Positions 17,135 to 23,610 of a DNA stretch of 64,000 bases are shown in pieces. The notes under the pieces are model-generated. The model made no database searches. It saw nothing but the letters and a program-made list of their open reading frames with translations, and was not told the DNA's origin. Origin of the DNA: Hydrogenophaga sp. SL48 (lineage in GTDB: Bacteria; Pseudomonadota; Gammaproteobacteria; Burkholderiales; Burkholderiaceae_C); contig NZ_CP063400.1 of the NCBI RefSeq assembly GCF_021729865.1, positions 5,084,001 to 5,148,000 on the forward strand, read 5' to 3'. The number at the start of each line of letters is the position of its first letter. The stretch's first letter is position 1. Made by a program: the position numbers and the translations under genes.

Positions 17135-18778
17135 GTGAAACAAGGTCTGTCGCTGCGCGTCTCGCAGCACCTCGCACTCACCCCCCAGCTGCAGCAGTCG
17201 ATCCGGCTGCTTCAGCTGTCCACGCTGGAGATGGCCCAGGAGGTCGAGCAGATGCTCGACGAAAACCCGTTCCTGGAACGCGGCGAAGAAACGGCCGAGC
17301 GCGAAGACTTTGGCCTGGCGCAGACCGATGCGCCGGTCAGCGTGGCCGAGCAGATCGCCGACGCGGCCTCGCCCGTGGATGAATTCCCGGTGGCTGCCAC
17401 CGAGTTCGACAGCCGCGTGTCCAGCACCGACAGCGCGCCGTCCGAGAGCGCACCCGCCGACGATCTGGAAAGCCGGCTCGAAGGCGCCAGCCCGGTCGAA
17501 GAGAGCTGGGAAGGCGACGGCACCGTCGAAATGGCGCCCGATGACAGCGAGTGGGGCGGCGACGCCCCGGCGCGCAACAACAGCTCCTCCGGCGAAGACG
17601 ACGAAACCGCCAGCGCGGCCGATCTGGCGCGTGTGCCCGTGAGCCTGCAGGACCACCTGCACGAGCAGGCGCGCTGCCTGCGCCTCTCCGACGAAGACCG
17701 CGCCGCCCTGTATTTCCTGATCGAGTCGCTCAACGACGACGGGTACCTCGAAGACCGCATGACCGACCTGGCGCGGGCCTGGTGGCAGCTGTCGGCCTCG
17801 CCCGTGTCCCACGCCGAGCCGGCGTTCGAGGTCATCGAGGCCATTGAGGGCCGCCTCAACACCGCGCTGCAATGGCTGCAGCAGATGGAGCCTGCCGGTG
17901 TCGGCGCGCGCGACCTGGGCGAATGCCTGCGCCTGCAGATCCTGGAGATGCGCAATTCGCCGGCCGCCCGCGCGGCGCTCGCCATCTGTGGCCAGCCGCT
18001 GGAGCTGATGGCCAAGCGCGATGTGAAGCGCCTTTGCGGCCTCTGCAGCCTGGACGACGAGACGGTGCGCTCGGGGCTGTCGCTGATTGCACGGCTGGAA
18101 CCCAAGCCGGGCCGCCGCTTCGTGGACGTGGAGCGCAACGTGGTCGTGCCCGACGTGATCGTCACGCGCGCCGGTCGCGGCTTCAAGGTGTCGCTCAATG
18201 CCGAGGTCATGCCGCGCCTGCGCGTGCACGACGTCTACGCCAACGCCATGCGCGGCAACCGCGGGGGCCGTGACAACGGCGGCGAGGCCGGTCACGCTGC
18301 CATGCAGCAGCGCCTGCAGGAAGCGCGCTGGTTCATCAAGAACATCCAGCAGCGCTTCGACACCATCCTGCGCGTCTCCAGCGCCATCGTCGAGCGCCAG
18401 CGCAACTTCTTCATGCACGGCGAACTCGCCATGCGCCCGCTGGTGCTGCGCGAGATCGCCGACGAGCTGGGCCTGCACGAATCCACCATCAGCCGCGTGA
18501 CCACCGCCAAGTACATGTCCACGCCGTTCGGCACCTACGAGCTGAAGTATTTCTTCGGCTCCAGCCTCGGCACCGAGACCGGTGGCAACGCGTCGAGCAC
18601 CGCGGTGCGTGCGCTGCTCAAGCAGTTCATCGCGGCCGAAGAGGCGGCCAAGCCGCTCTCCGACAACCAGCTTTCCGACCTGCTCAAGGAGCAGGGCATC
18701 GAGTGCGCGCGCCGCACCGTGGCCAAGTACCGCGAAGCGCTGCGCATCGCGCCGGCGAATTTGCGCAAGGCGCTGTGA
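17135..18778 (+). CDS. rpoN: RNA polymerase sigma-54 factor
   Basis: The 547-residue sigma factor has the glutamine-rich activator-interacting region I (SLRVSQHLALTPQLQQSIRLLQLS), an acidic region II (about residues 50-170), the core-binding region and the HTH (LHESTISRVTTAKYMSTPFGTYELKYFF). The C-terminal RpoN box ARRTVAKYRE is intact. It directs transcription from -24/-12 promoters, often nitrogen genes; ntrY begins near the right edge of this window. GTG at 17135 is the start. The lptA-lptB-rpoN order is conserved in proteobacteria. Confidence 0.97.
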   Translation: MKQGLSLRVSQHLALTPQLQQSIRLLQLSTLEMAQEVEQMLDENPFLERGEETAEREDFGLAQTDAPVSVAEQIADAASPVDEFPVAATEFDSRVSSTDSAPSESAPADDLESRLEGASPVEESWEGDGTVEMAPDDSEWGGDAPARNNSSSGEDDETASAADLARVPVSLQDHLHEQARCLRLSDEDRAALYFLIESLNDDGYLEDRMTDLARAWWQLSASPVSHAEPAFEVIEAIEGRLNTALQWLQQMEPAGVGARDLGECLRLQILEMRNSPAARAALAICGQPLELMAKRDVKRLCGLCSLDDETVRSGLSLIARLEPKPGRRFVDVERNVVVPDVIVTRAGRGFKVSLNAEVMPRLRVHDVYANAMRGNRGGRDNGGEAGHAAMQQRLQEARWFIKNIQQRFDTILRVSSAIVERQRNFFMHGELAMRPLVLREIADELGLHESTISRVTTAKYMSTPFGTYELKYFFGSSLGTETGGNASSTAVRALLKQFIAAEEAAKPLSDNQLSDLLKEQGIECARRTVAKYREALRIAPANLRKAL

Positions 18779-18779
18779 A

Positions 18780-18857
18780 CACCCCCTGCGCCGCTTCGCG
18801 TCTCCCCCCTCAAGGGGGGCCGCACCCGCGGCTTGGCAAAGCCAGTTCCGTGGTGCG
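18780..18857. repeat. Dispersed palindromic repeat, type 2 (locus F)
   Basis: Beginning one base after the rpoN stop, it reads caccccctgcgccgcttcgc, then a centre of cccccctcaaggggggcc, then a degenerate arm ending agttccgtggtgcgtg. It is the same family as loci D, E and G, in the same orientation relative to the upstream gene. Confidence 0.85.
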
Positions 18858-18922
18858 TGCTGGAAACGGGCGCGCGTGATCGCCACCTGCGGACGCACCC
18901 GCGCTCAACATCTGTACTTCCT

Positions 18923-20257
18923 GTGAACCAACTCAAACTCTTCCTCCCCTGCGCCGCCGGCGTCGAGGACATGCTGGCCGACGAGGTGCAGCGCATCACC
19001 AGCGAGCCGCTGGCCTTCAAGGCGCGTGGCGGTGTGGGCGTCAAGGCCTCGTGGCGCGATGCCATGCGCCTGAACCTGCACAGCCGACTCTCTCAACGGG
19101 TCTTGGTGCAGCTGTGGCACGGCGGCTACCGCAGCGAGCAGGACTTGTACAACGCGGCTGGCGAGATCGCCTGGGAAATCTGGTTCACGCCGAAGCAGAC
19201 CATCAAGGTCGAGATCACGGCGCAGCACAGCCCGCTCACCAGCCTCAACTTCGCTGCACTGAAGATCAAGGACGCGATCTGCGACCGCTTCCGCGACAAA
19301 CGCGGCGAACGCCCCAGCGTGGACACCACCTGGCCCGACGTGCGCATCTACGCCCACCTCACCACCGAAGAGCTCACGCTCTACATCGACACCTCGGGCG
19401 AGCCGCTGTTCAAGCGCGGCTGGCGCGAAGACAAGGGCGACGCGCCGCTGAAGGAAACCCTGGCCGCGGCCATGATCGCCGCCACCGGCTGGAACGGCGG
19501 CGCCGCCGACTCGCTGGACGCCATCACCCCGCTGTACGACCCATGCTGCGGCAGCGGCACGGTGGTGATCGAGGCCGCGCAGATCGCGCTCAACATCCCG
19601 CCGGGCATGTTGCGCCGCTTCGCGTTTGAAAAGATGCTGCCCTTCCAGCCCCACGTGTGGACCGCCATCCAGGACGAAGCCGAGCGCGGCATGCGCGACT
19701 GGCCCGAGGGCCACGCGCCCATCGTGTTCGGCAGCGACGTGTCGTTCCGCATGGTCGATTTCGCGCAGCGCAACGCCGAGCGCGCGGGCGTGGCCCAGGC
19801 GGTGGAGTTGCGCGGCGGCGACGCGCTGCAGCGCATGCCGCCCACGCAGACGCCGGGCCTGATGCTGCTCAACCCGCCGTATGGCGAGCGCATCGCCGCA
19901 GCCGGTGTGGCGGGTGAGAATGCGAGCGCCCGTGCCCAGCGCATGGAGCCGCGCGCCCCGCGCGTCTTCACCGCCGGCAAGGCCGCGCCCCCCGCACCCG
20001 GGCTGGGCCGCGAGAGCGCGCAGATGAGCGACGGCGGCGACGGCAGCGAGTTCTTCCAGCAGCTCGCCGCCCACTGGAAAAGCCACTACGCCGGCTGGAG
20101 CGCCTGGCTGCTCACGCCCGACCTCAAGCTGCCCGGCAAGATGCGCTTCAAGGAATCGCGCCGCGTGCCGCTGTGGAACGGGCCGATTGAATGCCGCCTG
20201 TTCCGCTTTGATCTCACTGCAAGGCGCGCTCCCGACGGCAACCCTCCGGCGGCATGA
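18923..20257 (+). CDS. THUMP-domain RNA methyltransferase (RlmL-type, N2-guanine)
   Basis: The 444-residue protein has an N-terminal THUMP RNA-binding region (about residues 45-165) and a Rossmann methyltransferase with DPCCGSGTVVIEAA (from D206) and catalytic LLNPPYGER (NPPY 317-320). This matches the N-terminal half of E. coli RlmL, which makes m2G2445 in 23S rRNA. The RlmK half is absent, as in many bacteria. An unusual low-complexity insert of about 45 residues (rich in Ala, Pro, Arg) follows the NPPY motif. GTG at 18923 is the start. Confidence 0.88.
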   Translation: MNQLKLFLPCAAGVEDMLADEVQRITSEPLAFKARGGVGVKASWRDAMRLNLHSRLSQRVLVQLWHGGYRSEQDLYNAAGEIAWEIWFTPKQTIKVEITAQHSPLTSLNFAALKIKDAICDRFRDKRGERPSVDTTWPDVRIYAHLTTEELTLYIDTSGEPLFKRGWREDKGDAPLKETLAAAMIAATGWNGGAADSLDAITPLYDPCCGSGTVVIEAAQIALNIPPGMLRRFAFEKMLPFQPHVWTAIQDEAERGMRDWPEGHAPIVFGSDVSFRMVDFAQRNAERAGVAQAVELRGGDALQRMPPTQTPGLMLLNPPYGERIAAAGVAGENASARAQRMEPRAPRVFTAGKAAPPAPGLGRESAQMSDGGDGSEFFQQLAAHWKSHYAGWSAWLLTPDLKLPGKMRFKESRRVPLWNGPIECRLFRFDLTARRAPDGNPPAA

Positions 20258-20709
20258 GCGGGGAGACACCGGTGACGCTGGTGCTCGACACCAACGTCGT
20301 GCTCGACCTCTTCGTCTACGAAGACCCGGCCACTGTGCCGCTGCGTGAACGCCTGGCCGATGCGCAGACCCGCTGGCTGGCCACGCCGGTCATGCGCGAA
20401 GAACTGCGCCGCGTGCTGGCCTACCCGCAGGTGGTCAAACGCCTGGAAGCACGCGAGCTGACGGCTGAAGCCGTGCTGGCCAGTTTCGACGCCCGCGCCC
20501 AGCTCACAGACATCGCGGCCAAAGCCCCCTACACCTGCAAAGACGCCGACGACCAGCAGTTCATCGACCTCGCCGTGGCGCACCGCGCCGCCCTGCTGAG
20601 CAAAGACAAGGCCGTGCTCTGCATGGCCAAGCGGCTGGCCACGCTCGGCGTGCGCGTGAGCCGCGCATGGGCGCCCGCCGCCTCCTCACACACCGGAATC
20701 AATTCATGA
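20254..20709 (+). CDS. PIN-domain putative RNase
   Basis: The 151-residue protein has the PIN nuclease fold with acidic residues in place: VLDTNVVLDLF (D12), MREELRRVL (E49/E50), KDADDQQFIDLA (D97-D100) and SKDKAV (D118). It belongs to the group often annotated as a toxin component, but no antitoxin gene is next to it. It overlaps the methyltransferase stop (ATGA) and its own stop overlaps the glutaredoxin start (ATGA), so it is co-translated with housekeeping genes. A role in RNA processing is as likely as toxicity. Confidence 0.82.
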   Translation: MSGETPVTLVLDTNVVLDLFVYEDPATVPLRERLADAQTRWLATPVMREELRRVLAYPQVVKRLEARELTAEAVLASFDARAQLTDIAAKAPYTCKDADDQQFIDLAVAHRAALLSKDKAVLCMAKRLATLGVRVSRAWAPAASSHTGINS

Positions 20710-21098
20710 AACCCCTCATCCGCGCCTTCTTCAAAACCGTGCGCACCGTGCTCGGCCCGTTCATGCTGCTCAAAGAGCGCCTCACCCAGCCGCGCGGCGT
20801 CGTGCGCGAGCCCGCAGCGCAAACCACGGTGAACCTGCAGTGCCAGAACCTCGCGCTCTACCAGTTCAGCACCTGCCCGTTCTGCATCAAGGTGCGGCAG
20901 GAAATGCACCGCCTCTCGCTGCCCATCCAGCAGCGTGACGCCCAGCACAACGCCGCGAACCGCAGCGAGCTGCTGCAAGGCAGCGGCGCCACCAGGGTGC
21001 CCTGCCTGAAGATCACCGACGCGGCGGGCCAGAGCCAGTGGCTGACCGACTCGGCCGCGATCATCGGCTACCTGCGCGGGCGCTTCGCCGTGGCTTGA
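20706..21098 (+). CDS. Glutaredoxin-like protein
   Basis: The 130-residue protein has an N-terminal extension of about 45 residues with a weakly hydrophobic, basic helix. A glutaredoxin domain follows, with active site CPFC (57-60) in YQFSTCPFCIKV and the TRVPCLKI cis-Pro segment. It would reduce disulfides using glutathione. Its ATGA overlap with the PIN gene suggests coupled translation. Confidence 0.87.
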   Translation: MKPLIRAFFKTVRTVLGPFMLLKERLTQPRGVVREPAAQTTVNLQCQNLALYQFSTCPFCIKVRQEMHRLSLPIQQRDAQHNAANRSELLQGSGATRVPCLKITDAAGQSQWLTDSAAIIGYLRGRFAVA

Positions 21099-21114
21099 TC
21101 CTGCGAGGCCGGGC

Positions 21115-21369
21115 TCAGCCCGCCAGCAAACCCGCGCTCACCTCGGCCGCGTCCGGCCGCTCAAACACCGTGTTGTGCCGCTCCGTCAGCGGCCCGCCGC
21201 CGGGCACGGCCTCGCCCTGCGCCGTGCTGCCCACGGCCTTGAACTTCCACACCGCGCCGATGCGCTTCAGGTTGCCCACGGGCTCGCCATTGGCGGCCAG
21301 CACGGTGAACACACCCTCGTTCACAGGTCGCAGGCTGAGCGGGCCGAGGTTGTGCAAGCGGGTGCTCAT
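21115..21369 (-). CDS. Small conserved hypothetical protein
   Basis: The 84-residue protein (MSTRLHNLGPLSLRPVNEGV...) is compact, with no signal or membrane segment. The sequence NGEPVGNLKRIGAVWKFKAVG suggests a small beta-sheet fold. Its ATG overlaps the stop of the upstream HxlR gene (ATG at 21369, HxlR stop from 21366), so it is co-translated with it. I do not recognise a family. Confidence 0.65.
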   Translation of the reverse strand: MSTRLHNLGPLSLRPVNEGVFTVLAANGEPVGNLKRIGAVWKFKAVGSTAQGEAVPGGGPLTERHNTVFERPDAAEVSAGLLAG

Positions 21370-21827
21370 GCCGGTGTCCTCACACCCGCGCGCACGCCCG
21401 GCAGCGGCTGGGTCGCCAGCGCATCGGCCCGCTCGCGCCGTCCGTTCAGGATGCGGCCGAGGTTGCCTTCGATCCAGTCCGCCAGGCCCTCCACCTGCCG
21501 CGCCACCTCCACGCCCATGGGCGTGAGGCTGTATTCCACGTGCGGCGGCACAACAGGGTATTGCGTGCGCAGCACAAAGCCATCGCCCTCCAGCCACTGC
21601 AGGGTCTGCGCCAGCATCTTCTCGCTCACGCCGCCGATCTTGCGGCGCAGGTCGCTGAAGCGGTGCGTGCCCGCCAGCAGCGCCACCAGCACCAGCACGC
21701 CCCAGCGGCTGGTCACGTGCTGCAGCACGGCGCGCGAAGGGCACTCGGCCGCGAACAGCTCGCCGCGCTCCATGAGGGTGGCGAGGGCGGGAGGGTGGTC
21801 CGGTGACCGTGGGTCGGTGGTGGGCAT
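21366..21827 (-). CDS. HxlR-family transcriptional regulator
   Basis: The 153-residue MarR-like winged-helix protein contains the family pattern: CPSRAVLQHVTSRWGVLVLVALL (Cys at residue 29), then HRFSDLRRKIGGVSEKMLAQTLQWLEGDGFV and PPHVEYSLTPMG. Members such as QorR and YodB sense quinones or electrophiles through the N-terminal Cys. It is divergent from a YtfG/QorB-type quinone reductase gene, and in E. coli ytfH-ytfG has the same arrangement. It therefore probably represses its neighbour. Confidence 0.92.
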   Translation of the reverse strand: MPTTDPRSPDHPPALATLMERGELFAAECPSRAVLQHVTSRWGVLVLVALLAGTHRFSDLRRKIGGVSEKMLAQTLQWLEGDGFVLRTQYPVVPPHVEYSLTPMGVEVARQVEGLADWIEGNLGRILNGRRERADALATQPLPGVRAGVRTPA

Positions 21828-21830
21828 GGG

Positions 21831-21856
21831 GTACTTACCTTTAAGTATGTACTTAC
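21831..21856. promoter_or_regulatory. Probable HxlR operator
   Basis: Two direct copies of gtacttac (21831-21838 and 21849-21856) are spaced 18 bases apart. The first overlaps an inverted pair, tactta (21832-21837) with taagta (21842-21847). The site lies between the HxlR start and qorB in AT-rich DNA, typical for HxlR dimers. Confidence 0.6.
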
Positions 21857-21916
21857 AAAAAGTTTGTTAGGTCGGTATTCTCCGCTCCTCTGTCCCTCAC
21901 CACAAGGAGTTTTTCC

Positions 21917-22771
21917 ATGATTGCCATCACCGGCGCCACCGGCCAGCTCGGCCGCCTCGTCCTCCAGAACCTGCTCAAGACCGTGCCCGCCGCCCAGATC
22001 GTGGCCGCCGTGCGCAGCCCTGAAAAAGCCGCCGACCTCGCCGCGCTCGGCGTGCAGGTCCGCCAGGCCGACTACGCCCAGCCCGCCACGCTCGAAGCCG
22101 CCTTCCAGGGCGTGGACAAGCTGCTGCTCATCTCTTCCAGCGAAGTCGGCCAGCGCGCCCCGCAACACGCCGCCGTGATCGCCGCCGCCCAGAAAGCCGG
22201 CGTGAAGCTGATCGCCTACACCAGCATCCTGCGCGCCGACACCTCGCCGCTCGGCCTGGCCGCCGAACACAAGGAAACCGAAGCCATGTTGCGCGCCTCG
22301 GGCATTCCCTTCGTGCTGCTGCGCAACGGCTGGTACACCGAAAACTACACCGCCAGCGTGCCCGCCGCCCTGCAATACGGCGCCGTCATGGGCAGCGCGA
22401 AGGACGGCCGCATCGCCTCCGCCGCCCGGGCCGACTACGCCGCCGCCGCGGCCGCCGTGCTCACGAAAGACGGCCAGGCCGGCCAGGTGTACGAACTCGC
22501 CGGCGACACCGCCTACACCCTGAGCGAACTCGCCGCCGAGATCGCCAAGCAGTCGGGCAAGCCCGTGGTCTACAACGACCTGCCCGAAGCCGCCTACGCC
22601 GCCGCCCTGGTGCAGGTGGGCTTGCCCGAAGGCTTCGCCGCGCTGCTGGCCGACTCCGACGTGGGCGCCTCAAAAGGCGGTCTGTTTGACGACGGCCACC
22701 AGCTCAGCCAGCTCATCGGCCGCCCGACCACGCCGCTGGCGGACGTTGTGAAAGCGGCGTTGGCGGGCTGA
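21917..22771 (+). CDS. qorB: NAD(P)H:quinone oxidoreductase, NmrA/SDR family (QorB-like)
   Basis: The 284-residue atypical short-chain dehydrogenase starts MIAITGATGQLGRLVLQNLL (glycine-rich NADPH site at residues 5-11). It retains SSSEVGQR, IAYTSILRADTSPLGL and LRNGWYTENY, segments typical of E. coli YtfG (QorB), which reduces quinones. Its divergent HxlR regulator supports induction by quinones or aldehydes. AAGGAG precedes the ATG. A long hairpin follows the stop. Confidence 0.9.
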   Translation: MIAITGATGQLGRLVLQNLLKTVPAAQIVAAVRSPEKAADLAALGVQVRQADYAQPATLEAAFQGVDKLLLISSSEVGQRAPQHAAVIAAAQKAGVKLIAYTSILRADTSPLGLAAEHKETEAMLRASGIPFVLLRNGWYTENYTASVPAALQYGAVMGSAKDGRIASAARADYAAAAAAVLTKDGQAGQVYELAGDTAYTLSELAAEIAKQSGKPVVYNDLPEAAYAAALVQVGLPEGFAALLADSDVGASKGGLFDDGHQLSQLIGRPTTPLADVVKAALAG

Positions 22772-22787
22772 CTTCCGTGTCAAAGTC

Positions 22788-22825
22788 AGCCCGCATCTGC
22801 CGACGCTCAAAGCGTCCAGCGGGCT
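22788..22825. terminator. Two-part hairpin between qorB and the truncated intI
   Basis: Outer stem agcccgc (22788-22794) with gcgggct (22819-22825) encloses inner stem gacgct (22802-22807) with agcgtc (22811-22816) and a three-base loop. It follows qorB and overlaps the last codons of the minus-strand intI remnant. There is no T-run, so termination is inferred from position and stem strength. Confidence 0.5.
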
Positions 22826-23469
22826 GGCTGTGCCCCCGCCGCCACCTTCAGCACTTGGCGGTCTGCATCCCAAACCACCCGCGCATGCAGCAACTGGGTA
22901 TGCAAAGCCGGGGCCAGCGACTTCGGCAGCATCACCACCCTGTCTTTGCCGCCCTTGGCTTCTCGCACGATGATGACCTGACGGTCAAAGTCCACATTCT
23001 TGATGCGCAAGCGCAAGCCCTCCATCAAGCGCATGCCTGTGCCGTACAGCAGCTTGGCCAACAGCGCCATCTCGCCGTCCAGAAACTGAAACATCGAAGC
23101 GACCTCTGCGCGAGTCAACACGCTGGGTATCCGCCGCTTTTGCGTTGGCCGGTTGATGCCATTGAGCCAGGGCATGTCCATCCCCAGCACCTCGCGGTAC
23201 AAGAACAGCCGGGAACTGAGCGCCTGGTTGTGGGTGGATGCGGAAACATGGCGTTCCGTCGCCCGCATGGTCAAAAAGGCCTCAACCTCCGCCGCACCCA
23301 GGTCGCGAGGGTGTTGCATGAAGCCATCTCGCCCATGCCAGCGGATGAAAAAGCGCACCCAATGCAGGTAGGCTTTTTCGGTCTGAAGGCTATAGTGCAG
23401 AAACCGGATGCGCTCCCGAACCTGATCCAACAGACGGATGGAACGCAAAACAGGAGTGCCGGGTTTCAT
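22807..23469 (-). pseudogene. intI: Integron integrase, internally deleted (pseudogene)
   Basis: The frame encodes 220 residues instead of about 320. Residues 1-195 read as an integron integrase, with the N-terminal core-binding domain ([20 protein letters not shown]) and the start of the tyrosine-recombinase domain ([23 protein letters not shown], holding the first catalytic Arg). After DADRQ it jumps to VLKVAAG, which in intact integrases lies just after the catalytic Tyr near the C-terminus. The intervening roughly 115 codons, including the IntI-specific insertion, HxxR and Tyr, are missing. One base is also lost in the following G-run, altering the last residues. The protein must be inactive. 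It starts at ATG 23469, next to a LexA-like box. Confidence 0.85.
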
Positions 23470-23474
23470 GGCTG

Positions 23475-23505
23475 CTTGATACCTGCTTATAAAAACAGTA
23501 TCAAG
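23475..23505. promoter_or_regulatory. LexA-like box within an 8-bp dyad, intI promoter
   Basis: The core 23483-23498 has CTG, ten AT-rich bases, then CAG, and is followed by ta. It matches about 14 of 20 positions of the proteobacterial SOS box. It is flanked by perfect 8-bp arms, cttgatac (23475-23482) and gtatcaag (23498-23505). It lies 14 bases upstream of the intI start. LexA control of integron integrases is known; its use here is inferred. Confidence 0.6.
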
Positions 23506-23547
23506 AATCTAAGCGCCTGATTTAAAAAGAAATTTAAGGAGGAAGTC

Positions 23548-23610
23548 GTGACCAGAATATCCCGCATCGCCCAGCTTATCCCGCAGGTTCTGCGGGATAC
23601 ATCACGTTGA
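23548..23610 (+). CDS. Candidate attI leader peptide (20 codons)
   Basis: A perfect AAGGAGG (23536-23542) lies five bases before GTG at 23548. The frame reads VTRISRIAQLIPQVLRDTSR and stops at TGA 23608-23610, formed at the IS junction. Without the IS, the attI core GTTAGGC would give the same final Arg codon followed by TAG. Class 1 integrons have a short ORF (ORF-11) in attI1 whose strong ribosome site raises translation of the first cassette. This could be the counterpart. It may instead be fortuitous. Confidence 0.4.
   Translation: MTRISRIAQLIPQVLRDTSR
23550..23608. other. attI: Integron attI site, interrupted by an IS at its core
   Basis: The region contains tatcccgca twice in direct orientation (23558-23566 and 23577-23585, spacing 19) and once inverted (23591-23599, forming a perfect 9-bp hairpin with the second copy). 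Next comes acatcacgtt, ending in the core GTT. The rest of the core, GTTAGGC, is at 25387-25393 beyond the IS. Direct repeats next to a core site are the pattern of integrase-binding sites in attI. Its place just upstream of intI supports the call. Confidence 0.6.

Noticed and set aside
20254..20709. Toxin-antitoxin operon
   Set aside because: Only a PIN protein is present; neighbours are an RNA methyltransferase and a glutaredoxin, with overlapping ends that leave no space for an antitoxin.
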